Assembly: GCA_934101145.1 (NCBI GenBank)
Contig: CAKOPZ010000024.1
Span: 1 to 21,562 of the forward strand
Reading direction: 5' to 3'
DNA length: 21,562 bases
DNA from: an uncultured Clostridia bacterium
GTDB taxonomy: Bacteria > Bacillota > Clostridia > TANB77 > CAG-508
How positions within the stretch are numbered: position 1 is the stretch's first letter; the number at the start of each line of letters is the position of its first letter. The notes below the pieces were generated by a model, which saw nothing but the letters and a program-made list of their open reading frames with translations, searched no databases and was not told where the DNA came from. Both the position numbers and the translations under genes were made by a program. Shown here in pieces: positions 7,905-17,173 of this stretch.

Positions 7905-9239
7905 TTATTTTTTTGTATTTACTACCATCAATGTTCTTGTTACAACAGTGTTGTATATAAATATTGTAAGCAATCCCCAAAACATTAATGCTCCAAAACT
8001 ATAAATTGGCATCCAACTTGCAAAACATAATGAAATTGCTATAACAAATGCTGGAATTAATACAAATAACATTTCTTTAGCAGTTTGATTAAATGCTTTT
8101 TTAGCATCTTCAGCTTGCATTTTTTTAAGTAAGTTTATTCCAAAAATATAATTTAAAACTATAGAAACAAGAATTCCACATATTCCTTCAAGTGTTAAAA
8201 TAACATTTGTATAACGAATAAGTATTAATAAAATAGCTAAATATCCAATAGTTGAAATTCCTACTAAAATACCGTTTTTCTTATATAATATGCCAAGTAC
8301 AATAGCTCCAACTACAACAGCTGATAATATAATAACTCCTGCTATTTTTAAATTATCTGTTGTAATATCAGATGAAACAAATCTATTTTGTGATAAAGTA
8401 TATGTTATAGGCAAGCTTCCATCATTTATTAATATTGCAATATTTCTTGCTTCTGCTAAATAACTGTTTATAGTAGTTGCATCTGTACTTGCACTTCCTA
8501 CTGAAATTTGTAACATTCCGTTTGATATTTCCTCATCAAATGTTGTACTTGCAATTGTACTATCATCAATTTTCATTGTTATTTTCTTTGATTTTTCTGT
8601 ACCAGATTCATCTGCTGTTTTTACATATGTATTACTTATTTCTTTTAATTTTTCTACAGAATCTTTATTAAATTCAATTGTTAAATATACAGTTGTGCCT
8701 GATTTTGTTGTATTATATGAAGCTGATGCTTTCTTTACATTTGTTTCATCAAGTAGCACCTCTCCATCTTCATTAGTAATTGTAAATTTTCCTGTCATAT
8801 AAATATACTGAACTGCTAAATCTGTAAAATTATCTTCTGGAATTTGTACTGTCATTTTTCCTGTATTTTCATTTAATCTTATTAAATATTCTGAAATTCC
8901 ATAATCACTTAGTCTTTTTTCAACTATACTCTTTGTTTTTAGGTAGTTTTCTTTTGTTAAGCTTTCTTCACTATTTATTGCAACTTCCTTTTTACTTCCA
9001 CCTTCAGCTTCTTCTTTAACTTCTTTTCCATCTTTATCATAATAAATAGTTTTATTACCTGTTTCTACATTTGTAGTTACAACTCTGCTTCCATCTAAAT
9101 CCATACCTAATTGATAATCTTTTAACACATTTATCATTGCTTTTTTATCTTGAACATATAATCCTAAAAAAGAAATTATACAAACCAATACAATTAATAA
9201 TATAATTAATGCTATTTTTAATCCTTTATCTATTTTCAC
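7905..9239 (-). CDS. secD: SecD-like protein translocase subunit
   Basis: The start is the GTG at 9239, which follows TAAGGAGG at 8 nt (444 codons). An upstream reading to 9272 lies inside the preceding gene. The layout is that of SecD: a TM at about residues 8-28, the LGMDLDGS motif like the conserved LGLDLxGG, a large extracytoplasmic region (about 50-290), then about five TMs. VEKRLSDYGISEYLI matches the conserved RVNxLGVxE stretch. With SecF it uses the proton gradient to assist secretion. The TM segment that normally reads AVDANVLIFERI is here GICGILVSIVLNYIFGINLL, so the proton-relay Asp is missing. It is in an operon after an HD-domain gene and before the SecF-like gene. Confidence 0.9.
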   Translation of the reverse strand: MKIDKGLKIALIILLIVLVCIISFLGLYVQDKKAMINVLKDYQLGMDLDGSRVVTTNVETGNKTIYYDKDGKEVKEEAEGGSKKEVAINSEESLTKENYLKTKSIVEKRLSDYGISEYLIRLNENTGKMTVQIPEDNFTDLAVQYIYMTGKFTITNEDGEVLLDETNVKKASASYNTTKSGTTVYLTIEFNKDSVEKLKEISNTYVKTADESGTEKSKKITMKIDDSTIASTTFDEEISNGMLQISVGSASTDATTINSYLAEARNIAILINDGSLPITYTLSQNRFVSSDITTDNLKIAGVIILSAVVVGAIVLGILYKKNGILVGISTIGYLAILLILIRYTNVILTLEGICGILVSIVLNYIFGINLLKKMQAEDAKKAFNQTAKEMLFVLIPAFVIAISLCFASWMPIYSFGALMFWGLLTIFIYNTVVTRTLMVVNTKK

Positions 9240-9252
9240 TTGTTTTTCCTCC

Positions 9253-9912
9253 TTATAATAATTTTGTATCATTTATGATTAATTCAAACCATATTCCTAA
9301 GTATTTTGCTGCATATTTACTCATCATAGTCCTGTCCATAAAAATCTCAAAATAATCAAGTACAGGAGAAATTTTGGTATCAATTGTTAAATCAAGTGTA
9401 ACCTTTCTTTCTTCTTTACTAAGTATAAATTTTGATTCAGTTACCGCATAATTAACCTTATCATGTTTATCAAATGATGAAATATTTTTATTTACAACTC
9501 TACTTCTATGTGCATCAGACTTATCTGCAAGAATTAATGCTGCTGATATATCAGATACAGCTGTTCCTGTTTGTTCATCATGGTTTCCTATAGCCATCAT
9601 AATTTCAGTTCTATGTTTTATATCCATTCCCATATCTTTTAATATCTGATATGCAAGTATTGCTCCACTATGTGCATGGTCAACTCTATTTACACAATTT
9701 CCTATATCATGCATATATCCAGCAATTTTAGCAAGTTCTATTCTCTCTTCTGGATATCCAAGTGTTTGTAAAACCTCCCCTGCTCTATTAGATACAATTG
9801 TAATATGTCTTGTTGAATGTTCTGTATAACCAAGTGCATCAAGTTGTACTTGTGAACTTCTAATCAGTTCTTTTATTTCTGGGTTGTTTTTAACATCTTC
9901 TAATGTAATCAT
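9253..9912 (-). CDS. HD-domain phosphohydrolase
   Basis: The start is the ATG at 9912 (219 residues), preceded by GGAGGAG (9916-9922). A longer TTG reading at 9948 would overlap the -10 box. The HD metal-binding pattern is present: HSTRHI, then MHDIGN (the HD pair), then DHAHSG, IGNHDE and LADKSDAHRSR. Such domains cleave phosphoester bonds in nucleotides or cyclic nucleotides, but the substrate here is unknown. The C-terminal 70 residues hold a conserved-looking extension with FEIFMDRTMMSKYAAKYLGIWFELIIND. It is first in an operon with secD and secF, and its stop codon forms part of the TAAGGAGG Shine-Dalgarno site of secD, which implies joint expression. Confidence 0.88.
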   Translation of the reverse strand: MITLEDVKNNPEIKELIRSSQVQLDALGYTEHSTRHITIVSNRAGEVLQTLGYPEERIELAKIAGYMHDIGNCVNRVDHAHSGAILAYQILKDMGMDIKHRTEIMMAIGNHDEQTGTAVSDISAALILADKSDAHRSRVVNKNISSFDKHDKVNYAVTESKFILSKEERKVTLDLTIDTKISPVLDYFEIFMDRTMMSKYAAKYLGIWFELIINDTKLL

Positions 9913-9947
9913 CTTCTCCTCCGTAAAATCAAAATTATTTCTTATCA

Positions 9948-9976
9948 ATTCTATATTAAAATCGCAAAAAATTCAA
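9948..9976 (-). promoter_or_regulatory. Sigma-A promoter of HD-secD-secF operon
   Basis: On the minus strand there is TTGAAT (9971-9976), a 17-bp spacer and TAGAAT (9948-9953). The start of transcription would be near 9941, which supports the ATG at 9912 as the first start codon. Confidence 0.65.
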
Positions 9977-10020
9977 CTACTTTCGTTAAAAAAGTTTTCC
10001 CCTTTTTTTGACAAAGAAAA

Positions 10021-10041
10021 TAGCAGGTAATTTACCTACTA
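10021..10041 (-). terminator. Terminator after TIGR04086-type gene
   Basis: TAGCAGGTAA and TTACCTACTA form a near-perfect stem with a tight loop, six bases past the stop codon. On the minus strand TTTTCTTTG follows. Confidence 0.7.
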
Positions 10042-10046
10042 CAAAT

Positions 10047-10427
10047 TTACAAATTAACCCCAATTATTCCACCTATCATTCCAGTAATTATGGAAACAAC
10101 GAGCATAATAATTGAATTAAGATTAAGCTCAAAACCAACAAATATAATACTTGAAAGCAAATACAATGCCGTTATATATATTAGTCCTACTAAGGCTCCA
10201 TTTATTATTCCTTGCTTTTTTATTTTAAAACTACTGATCGAACTTCCTATTAATATACTCACTCCTGAAACAGTAATTACAACAGCTGTCATTGTATTTT
10301 CTGAAATGTTTGTGCTTGTAAGTAATATCGCATAAATAAGCAAAAATATTGTCGTTATTAAAATTGCAAAAATACTTTCCTTCACTACTCGTACTATATT
10401 TCTATCAGTTTTAATATTAACACCCAT
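10047..10427 (-). CDS. TIGR04086-type (DUF3792) membrane protein
   Basis: The protein is 126 residues from the ATG at 10427, the better-spaced of two ATGs after GGGGG (the other is at 10433). It has four hydrophobic helices: ILITTIFLLIYAILL, AVVITVSGVSILIGSSIS, IINGALVGLIYITALYLLSS and IIMLVVSIITGMIGGIIG. The Gly-rich last helix is typical. Size, topology and place next to secD/secF and tgt in Clostridia agree with the TIGR04086 family, whose function is unknown. It is a single gene with a terminator at each end. A membrane-integral role is certain from the sequence; any link to protein export is inferred from gene order only. Confidence 0.82.
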   Translation of the reverse strand: MGVNIKTDRNIVRVVKESIFAILITTIFLLIYAILLTSTNISENTMTAVVITVSGVSILIGSSISSFKIKKQGIINGALVGLIYITALYLLSSIIFVGFELNLNSIIMLVVSIITGMIGGIIGVNL

Positions 10428-10440
10428 TTTCATTCCCCCA

Positions 10441-10475
10441 TGTTTAATATATAATATTTGTATGCATATTAAACA
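10441..10475. repeat. 10-bp inverted repeat upstream of TIGR04086-type gene
   Basis: TGTTTAATAT (10441-10450) and ATATTAAACA (10466-10475) are perfect inverted copies 15 bp apart, just upstream of the Shine-Dalgarno site. It could be an operator or a 5' leader hairpin. In DNA this AT-rich, chance is possible. Confidence 0.4.
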
Positions 10476-10487
10476 TATTTAAGAACG

Positions 10488-10529
10488 AAAAGAACACCTT
10501 TTATCTAAATATATAAAAGATGTTCTTTT
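10488..10529 (-). terminator. Terminator of the ileS operon
   Basis: The arms at 10488-10504 and 10513-10529 pair over 17 bp with one G-U pair and an 8-nt loop (AAAAGAACA ... TGTTCTTTT). It begins just after the stop of the WG-repeat gene. Confidence 0.85.
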
Positions 10530-10532
10530 TTA

Positions 10533-12050
10533 TTATTGTCCATTTTGCTTTACTACTGGTTTAGTCTCATTAGTCATTGGTAATGTACTTGTTTGATTCT
10601 GAGTTGATGTTTGACCTTGTGATGATGTAACCGTATTTGCGTTAGCATTAGCATTATTATTATTATCTGTACTTGCACTTGGTTTTTGTTTTCCATTTTG
10701 TTGTAACCATTCTATAACATTACGTCTTACTGTTGTTTGTTCATTTTTTATTTGTTCCATATAATAAATGTCTTGACCTGATGTTCTAACAGAATAAATT
10801 TTATCTAAAACACATCCAATAAGTACTTCTCCTCTAGAATTTACAAGTCCGTATTTTTTATTGTTATTTTGTGCATCAGTTGCACCAACAACTATAGCTT
10901 CATAATCCGGTATAATAAGTAAATTTTGGTTACTTGTTCCCTCTTGTGTACCAATTACACATCCGATTTCAGCATATTTATTTTCTACAATTTGTTTTCC
11001 TGTTTTATCAAAGAATCCCCATTTTTTATCTCTTAAAACAGGTATACAATAATCAAATAATAAATATTGATTTTTGATATTATTACTTTCAAATTGTGTT
11101 GTATCAACACCAATCTGATCATACTCTGTATAAATTATAACATTGCCTTGTTGATTTATTACACCATATTTATTGTTATTCTTTACTAGGTATAAATTCA
11201 AGTTTTTATCAATTTGTTTTATTTCGTCATATGCAGGAGCTATCTTGGTTGCACCTTTTGAAGACATAATTCCCATTTTTCCATTTTCTGTTTCAACTAT
11301 AAATTCACTTGTACTTTCTAAAAATTTAAGACTTTTATATTTTGTACCAATTATTTCAGTTCCGTCTGCACTTTTTACTCCATAGTTTCCTGTAGGTTTT
11401 CCATCTGCATCTAAGCTTCTTACAACAACCATATTATATAAAAGGGCTTTTTTATTACTAAAATCTGCATTTTCTTCTGCTAAGTCAGAATCTAAAAATT
11501 TTTGAGTATATAGTTTTACCAAATATGGTAAAGTATATACTGTAAATTTTTTATTATTTGCATCATAAGAAATTGCACAGTTAGTTGCTATTTGAACTCC
11601 TGATAAATCCATATATAATTTATCATTTTGAATTTTAACAGGTTTATCAAGTGTGTAGTACTCATTATCATTTGTTTCTAATATTTTTTTATATAACTTA
11701 TTTGAATTTAAAGTATATGAAGCTTCTTCATTGTCATTTTGTATATATCCCTTTGACAAGCCTTCTGATGTGTAATCTCCATTATAACCCTTATAGCCTA
11801 CAAGTTCAGCAAAATCTCTTATAGAAACATATACCGTATCATCCTCAATTAAAAATAATGAATCACTAATTTTTGAAATTGATTTTTCATCAATCGTAAG
11901 TTTAATCATATTTTTTTGAACATTTTGAATTTGCCAAAGTACAACTGCACCCAAAATCATTAAAACGACTATACACGCTATAATAATTCCCATAATTATC
12001 TTAGTGTTTTTGTTCTTCCTTATTTGTTCTTCATTTTCTAACAAATTCAT
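10533..12050 (-). CDS. Membrane-anchored WG-repeat protein
   Basis: The protein is 505 residues, starting after GGGAGG. A basic N-terminal region precedes one TM at about 17-40. Residues 50-180 resemble the stalk domain of copper-amine-oxidase N-terminal type (DTVYVSIRDFAELVGY, with VYTLPYLVKLYTQ at its end). Residues 222-420 hold WG-type repeats: NYGVKSADGTEIIGTKYKSL, KMGIMSSKGATKIAPAYDEI, KYGVINQQGNVIIYTEYDQI, KWGFFDKTGKQIVENKYAEI and KYGLVNSRGEVLIGC. The last 50 residues are low complexity, rich in N, A, T, S and Q. The bulk of the protein is outside the cell. The function of such proteins is not established. It is the last gene of the T-box-controlled operon, 15 nt after tgt, so its expression should follow isoleucine-tRNA charging. 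Confidence 0.88.
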   Translation of the reverse strand: MNLLENEEQIRKNKNTKIIMGIIIACIVVLMILGAVVLWQIQNVQKNMIKLTIDEKSISKISDSLFLIEDDTVYVSIRDFAELVGYKGYNGDYTSEGLSKGYIQNDNEEASYTLNSNKLYKKILETNDNEYYTLDKPVKIQNDKLYMDLSGVQIATNCAISYDANNKKFTVYTLPYLVKLYTQKFLDSDLAEENADFSNKKALLYNMVVVRSLDADGKPTGNYGVKSADGTEIIGTKYKSLKFLESTSEFIVETENGKMGIMSSKGATKIAPAYDEIKQIDKNLNLYLVKNNNKYGVINQQGNVIIYTEYDQIGVDTTQFESNNIKNQYLLFDYCIPVLRDKKWGFFDKTGKQIVENKYAEIGCVIGTQEGTSNQNLLIIPDYEAIVVGATDAQNNNKKYGLVNSRGEVLIGCVLDKIYSVRTSGQDIYYMEQIKNEQTTVRRNVIEWLQQNGKQKPSASTDNNNNANANANTVTSSQGQTSTQNQTSTLPMTNETKPVVKQNGQ

Positions 12051-12065
12051 ATAAAACCTCCCATT

Positions 12066-13199
12066 TTATTCTTTTGTATAACCGTACTTTTGATAAAATT
12101 CATTTTTAAATCCTATCAAATTATCATTCTCTATCTCTATTCTAACTCTTTCCATCAATTTCGTCAAGAACCTTAAGTTATGAATTGAAAGCAATCTTAC
12201 TCCTAATATTTCATTTGCTTTTACTAAGTGCCTTATATAAGCTCTTGTATAATTTTTGCAAGTATAACAGTCACACTCTGGATCAAGTGGTGTAAAATCT
12301 CTTGCATAATTTGCATTTCTTACAACAACTTTTCCATTCCATGTCATTGCAGTTCCATTTCTTGCAATTCTTGTTGGAAGAACACAATCACACATATCAA
12401 TTCCAGCAAGTGCTGCCTCTACCAAATAATCTGGTGTTCCAACTCCCATTAAATACCTTGGTTTATTTTCTGGCATTAATGGTGCTGTATAATATAGCAT
12501 TTTTAAATATTCTTCTTTAGGCTCTCCAACACTTATTCCACCAATTGCATATCCAGGAAAATCAAGATCAATTAAATCTTTTGCGCTTTGCTCTCTTAGA
12601 TCTTCATAAAATCCACCTTGAATAATTCCAAATAATCCCTGCTTGTCCACTGTAGTATGAGCATCTTTACATCTCTTAGCCCATCTTGTAGTTCTTTCCA
12701 TTGATTGCTTTGTGTATTCATATGTAGAAGGATATGGACAACACTCATCAAATGCCATAATAATATCTGCACCAAGTGCTTCTTCTATTTCCATAACTTT
12801 TTCTGGTGTAAACATATGCTTACTTCCATCTAAATGTGATTTAAATTCTACTCCATCTTCTGAAATTGTTCTTAAATCACTTAAACTAAATACTTGAAAG
12901 CCACCACAATCTGTAAGTATCGGTCTATCCCATCTCATAAAATTGTGAAGTCCACCCGCTTCTTTTACAAGCTCATGTCCAGGTCGTAAATATAAATGAT
13001 ATGTATTTGATAAAATAATTTGTGCTCCTACTTCATCTTTTAGCTCTTCAGGTGTAAGCGATTTAACTGTTGCTTGTGTTCCAACAGGCATAAATACTGG
13101 TGTTTGTATATCACCATGTGGAGTATGTACAACTCCTCTTCTTGCGCCTGAATTCTTGTCTTTATGTATTAGTTCATATGTAATTGCTGGTTTTGACAT
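12066..13199 (-). CDS. tgt: tRNA-guanine transglycosylase
   Basis: The protein is 377 residues. The enzyme swaps guanine at position 34 of GUN-anticodon tRNAs (Asp, Asn, His, Tyr) for preQ1, on the way to queuosine. Visible features are TPVFMPVGTQATVK near the N-terminus, Asp97 in ILTDCGGFQVFSL (acid/base region), IIQGGFYEDLR, AIGGISVGEPKEE, the nucleophile Asp in GIDMCDCVLPTR (about residue 268) followed by IARNG, and the zinc site CDCYTC (Cys309, 311, 314) with His324 in AYIRHL. The length is normal for the bacterial enzyme. The ATG at 13199 follows AAGGGAGA. It lies 16 nt after queA, whose product acts next in the same pathway, in the T-box operon headed by ileS. Confidence 0.98.
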   Translation of the reverse strand: MSKPAITYELIHKDKNSGARRGVVHTPHGDIQTPVFMPVGTQATVKSLTPEELKDEVGAQIILSNTYHLYLRPGHELVKEAGGLHNFMRWDRPILTDCGGFQVFSLSDLRTISEDGVEFKSHLDGSKHMFTPEKVMEIEEALGADIIMAFDECCPYPSTYEYTKQSMERTTRWAKRCKDAHTTVDKQGLFGIIQGGFYEDLREQSAKDLIDLDFPGYAIGGISVGEPKEEYLKMLYYTAPLMPENKPRYLMGVGTPDYLVEAALAGIDMCDCVLPTRIARNGTAMTWNGKVVVRNANYARDFTPLDPECDCYTCKNYTRAYIRHLVKANEILGVRLLSIHNLRFLTKLMERVRIEIENDNLIGFKNEFYQKYGYTKE

Positions 13200-13215
13200 T
13201 TCTTTCTCCCTTCAT

Positions 13216-14274
13216 TTATATAATTAACATAGCATCTCCAAAACTAAAGAAATGGTATCTTTCTTTTACTGCTTCATTATATGCTCTCATAATAAAATCT
13301 CTATTTGCAAATGCAGAAACAAGCATTATAAGTGTAGATTCTGGAAGATGGAAATTTGTAATTAATCCATCTATACATTTGAATTTGTATCCTGGATAAA
13401 TAAATATTCCTGTATCTCCTTCTACTGTGTGCACAAGTCCTGTTTTTTCATCTGCAATACTTTCAAGCACTCTACATGAAGTTGTTCCTACTGCAATTAT
13501 TCTTCCTCCATTTTGTTTTGCCCTGTTAATCTTTTCTACATCTTCTTGTTTAATATAATAATGCTCTGTGTGCATATGATGTTCTTCTATATTTTCTACT
13601 TTTACAGGTCTAAATGTTCCAATTCCAACATGAAGTGTAACATTTGCAATTTCAATACCTTTTTTCTTAATTTCCTCTAATAGTTCATCTGTAAAGTGAA
13701 GGCCAGCTGTTGGTGCAGCTGCAGAGCCTTCATATTTTGCATATACAGTTTGATATCTATCATTTTCTTTTAAAGATTCATGAATATATGGTGGAAGTGG
13801 CATTAAACCTATTTGGTCCAAAATTTCATTAAATATTCCTTCATATTCAAATCTAACTTTTCTATTTCCACCTTCCATACTTCCAAGTATCTCCGCTTTT
13901 AAAAGACCATCTCCAAATGTAACCTTAGCTCCTTCTTTTAAACGTCTACCAGGCTTTACCATAACTTCCCAAATTTCTTCATTTTTATTTGAATCATTTA
14001 TTCTTTTTCCCTCAAGTCTGTTTAAAAGCAAAAACTCTACTTGTATACCTGTTTCATCTTTAATTCCATATAATCTTGCAGGAATTACTTTTGTATTATT
14101 TCTTACCAAGCAGTCTCCAGGTTTTAGATAATCAATTACATCTTTAAAAATCTTATGCTCTATTGTTTCATCATTTTTGTGTAACACCATAAGTCTAGAA
14201 GCTGACCTATCTTTTATTGGTACTTGTGCTATTAATTCTTCTGGTAGTTCATAATTAAAATCTGATACTTTCAT
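13216..14274 (-). CDS. queA: S-adenosylmethionine:tRNA ribosyltransferase-isomerase
   Basis: The protein is 352 residues. It transfers and isomerises the ribose of S-adenosylmethionine onto preQ1 in tRNA to give epoxyqueuosine. Motifs seen are FNYELPEELIAQVP and DRSASRLMVL at the N-terminus, PGDCLVRNNTKVIPARLYG, PLPPYIHE, YEGSAAAPTAGLHFT, NVTLHVGIGTFRPVKVENIEEHHMHTE, and ALITNFHLPESTLIMLVSA-type sequence (here DGLITNFHLPESTLIMLVSA) near the end. The whole chain matches the family without gaps. The ATG at 14274 follows AAAGGGATAATA. It lies 12 nt after ileS and 16 nt before tgt. The pair queA-tgt is a common bacterial arrangement. Cytoplasmic. Confidence 0.98.
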   Translation of the reverse strand: MKVSDFNYELPEELIAQVPIKDRSASRLMVLHKNDETIEHKIFKDVIDYLKPGDCLVRNNTKVIPARLYGIKDETGIQVEFLLLNRLEGKRINDSNKNEEIWEVMVKPGRRLKEGAKVTFGDGLLKAEILGSMEGGNRKVRFEYEGIFNEILDQIGLMPLPPYIHESLKENDRYQTVYAKYEGSAAAPTAGLHFTDELLEEIKKKGIEIANVTLHVGIGTFRPVKVENIEEHHMHTEHYYIKQEDVEKINRAKQNGGRIIAVGTTSCRVLESIADEKTGLVHTVEGDTGIFIYPGYKFKCIDGLITNFHLPESTLIMLVSAFANRDFIMRAYNEAVKERYHFFSFGDAMLII

Positions 14275-14286
14275 TATTATCCCTTT

Positions 14287-17046
14287 CTATTTTAAAGCTT
14301 CACTACATCTATGGCAAATTGTTAGATTTTCTTTATCTTCTCCTACAGTTGTAGAATACATCCAGCATCTTTCACATTTTTCACCAGGTGCTTGTTCAAC
14401 TTTAATTCCAAGTTTTTCTTCATCTTTTCTTTCATTTTCTAGAACTTCTAAATCAGAAATTATAAATACTGTTCTTAAAAGTTCTATATTTTCCTTTAAG
14501 AAATTGTACTCATCATCATTTGCAAAAATTGTAACTTTTGCATTTAAAGAATGACCAATTGTTTTTTCTGCTCTAGCATTTCCAAGCTCTTTTGCAACTA
14601 AATCTTTAAGTTTTAATATCTTATCCCATTTTGCAGATAATTCTTCATTATCATACATATCATTTGCTTTTGGAAAATCTGTAAGCATTACACTTTCAAC
14701 TTGTTCATCTGATTTATGTTTCATAGCTTTCCAAATTTCTTCTGCTGTAAAACAAATCATTGGTGTTAATATTTTAACTAAAGCATCTAGAATTATATAC
14801 ATTGTTGTTTGAGCTGATCTTCTTTCTTTTGAATCGGGTTTAGATGTATATAATCTATCTTTTATAATATCTAGATAGAAGTTACTCATATCTGATACGC
14901 AGAATTGATTTATATCATGATAACAACTACTAAAGTTATAATTATCATAATTATTTGTACAATCTTTAATTAATTTATTCAATCTTGTTAGAGCCCATTT
15001 ATCTATTTCTTCTAAGTCTTTATATTCAACTGGCTCATCTGGATTGTAATCTGATGTGTTTCCTAAAATATATCTTGCAGTATTTCTTATCTTTCTATAT
15101 ACTTCTGCAGATTGTTTAAGAATATCATCTGATAGGCTTACATCACCTGTATAGTCTGAAGAAAGTGCCCATAGTCTTAAAATATCTGCTCCAAATTTAT
15201 TTGCTACATCACTTGGTGCAACACCATTTCCAAGGCTCTTTGACATTTTTCTGCCTTGTCCATCTGTAACAAATCCATGTGTTAGAACTTGTTTATATGG
15301 TGCAATACCATTTGTTGCAACTGATGTTAATAGTGAAGATTGGAACCAGCCTCTATATTGATCATTTCCTTCCAAATACATATCTGCTGGATATGGCAAT
15401 CCTCTTTCTACTAAAACACTTTGATGTGTTGAACCAGAATCAAACCAAACATCCATTATGTCTTTTTCCTTTGTAAAATGTGTGCATCCGCATTTTTCAC
15501 ATTTTGCACCTTCTGGAAGTAATTCTTCTTCACTCTTTGCATACCAAGCATTTGAGCCTTCTTTTGCAAATATATCTTGTATTTTCTTTATAGACTCATC
15601 TGTAACATATGGTGTTTTACAATCATCACAATAGAAAATTGGAAGTGGAACTCCCCATGTACGTTGTCTTGAAATACACCAATCAGCTCTATCACGAATC
15701 ATACTAGAAATTCTTTCTTCTCCCCAAGCTGGGTACCATTTTACACCTTTGATTGCCTCTAGTGCTTTTGCTCTAAATCCTTCTACTGATGCAAACCATT
15801 GCTTTGTAGCTCTAAATATAACAGGCTTTTTGCATCTCCAGCAATGTGGATATGAGTGCGAGATTTCTCTTGCTTTTAGTAAATATCCATTTTCATCAAG
15901 CCATTTTGTAATTTCTTTGTTAGATTTAGCATAGAACATTCCAGCAAATTGTCCTGCTCCTTCTGTTTGATGGCCTTTTCCATCAACTGTAACTATAATG
16001 TCAAGTCCATTTTTTAGTCCTGCTAAATAGTCTTCTTTACCATAGCTTGGTGCAGTATGTACAGCACCTGTACCTTCTGTAAGCTCTACATTTACAGTGT
16101 CTTCGCTACCCATTATAACTCTAGAGTCTCTATCTAAGAATGGATGTCTGCAAAGTATTCCTTCTAGCTCTGCTCCTTTAACTTGTTTTACCTCTTTGTA
16201 TTCTTCAATTTCTGCTATTTTCATAACAGTTTCAACCAAATCTGTAGCAATTACTAATTTTTCTTTTCCAGTATCAACTATGCTGTAATCAAAATCTTTT
16301 CCAACTGTGATTCCTGTATTGCCAGGAAGTGTCCATGGAGTAGTTGTCCAAATAACGATAAATGTATCTGTATCAAGAACTCCTTTTCCATCTCTTACAG
16401 GGAATTTTACATATATAGATGTAGAAGTTACATCTTTGTACTCAATCTCTGCCTCAGCAAGTGCTGTTTCGCAATCAGTACACCAATATACAGGCTTTAA
16501 TCCTTGATAAATGTATCCTTTTTTGTACATATCTCCAAAAACACCAATTTGTCTTGCTTCCATCTTTGGATCAAATGTAATGTATGGATGTTCCCAATCG
16601 CCTAAAACTCCAAGTCTTTTAAATCCTGTTATTTGGTCATTTTTATATGTATCTGTAAACCCTTTGCAAGTATCTCTAAATTCTGTTACAGGAATTTTTT
16701 CTCTATCAAGTCCAAGTTTTTCAATGGCTTTTTTCTCTGTTGGCATTCCGTGTGTATCAAATCCAGGAATGTATGGGCTGTAAAAACCTTGCATTGATTT
16801 ATATCTAACAATAGTGTCTTTTAAAATTTTATTAAGTGCGTGTCCCGCATGAATTTCTCCGTTAGCATATGGAGGACCATCATGTAAAATAAAAGTTTTA
16901 TGTCCTTCATTCTTTTTAAGTATTTTTTCATACAAACCATTTTCAAAAATATCCTTTTGAATTGTAGGTTCTCTCTCTGGCAAACTTGCTCTCATTGGAA
17001 AGTCTGTCTTTGGCAAATTTAATGTCTTACCATAATCTTTTTCCAT
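14287..17046 (-). CDS. ileS: Isoleucyl-tRNA synthetase
   Basis: The protein is 919 residues, close to the bacterial IleS norm. It charges tRNA-Ile with isoleucine in the cytoplasm. The class I signatures are present: PYANGEIHAGH (the HxGH motif) near residue 60 and KMSKSLGNG in the catalytic core. The editing domain carries WTTTPWTLPGNTGITV and EGTGAVHTAPSYGKEDY. GNDQYRGWFQSSLL marks the second half of the Rossmann fold. The C-terminal zinc ribbon is CERCWMYSTTV with ICHRCSEAL. The ATG at 17046 follows AGGAGGAG. It heads the operon ileS-queA-tgt-WG protein and is controlled by a T-box leader at about 17174-17431. Confidence 0.99.
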   Translation of the reverse strand: MEKDYGKTLNLPKTDFPMRASLPEREPTIQKDIFENGLYEKILKKNEGHKTFILHDGPPYANGEIHAGHALNKILKDTIVRYKSMQGFYSPYIPGFDTHGMPTEKKAIEKLGLDREKIPVTEFRDTCKGFTDTYKNDQITGFKRLGVLGDWEHPYITFDPKMEARQIGVFGDMYKKGYIYQGLKPVYWCTDCETALAEAEIEYKDVTSTSIYVKFPVRDGKGVLDTDTFIVIWTTTPWTLPGNTGITVGKDFDYSIVDTGKEKLVIATDLVETVMKIAEIEEYKEVKQVKGAELEGILCRHPFLDRDSRVIMGSEDTVNVELTEGTGAVHTAPSYGKEDYLAGLKNGLDIIVTVDGKGHQTEGAGQFAGMFYAKSNKEITKWLDENGYLLKAREISHSYPHCWRCKKPVIFRATKQWFASVEGFRAKALEAIKGVKWYPAWGEERISSMIRDRADWCISRQRTWGVPLPIFYCDDCKTPYVTDESIKKIQDIFAKEGSNAWYAKSEEELLPEGAKCEKCGCTHFTKEKDIMDVWFDSGSTHQSVLVERGLPYPADMYLEGNDQYRGWFQSSLLTSVATNGIAPYKQVLTHGFVTDGQGRKMSKSLGNGVAPSDVANKFGADILRLWALSSDYTGDVSLSDDILKQSAEVYRKIRNTARYILGNTSDYNPDEPVEYKDLEEIDKWALTRLNKLIKDCTNNYDNYNFSSCYHDINQFCVSDMSNFYLDIIKDRLYTSKPDSKERRSAQTTMYIILDALVKILTPMICFTAEEIWKAMKHKSDEQVESVMLTDFPKANDMYDNEELSAKWDKILKLKDLVAKELGNARAEKTIGHSLNAKVTIFANDDEYNFLKENIELLRTVFIISDLEVLENERKDEEKLGIKVEQAPGEKCERCWMYSTTVGEDKENLTICHRCSEALK

Positions 17047-17173
17047 TTTCTTTCTCCTCCTATTTCTTATTTAAACAATGATTTTATTTTTTGTATTTTA
17101 ATTGTATTTTTATTCTTGTGCTATAAATATTTTTGACTATTTCTTTGCATATCTATTTATAATATATACGAAT

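Noticed and set aside
7447..8004. Plus-strand frame of 185 codons opposite secD/secF
   Set aside because: Shadow of AT-rich membrane-protein genes on the other strand, with no start signals.
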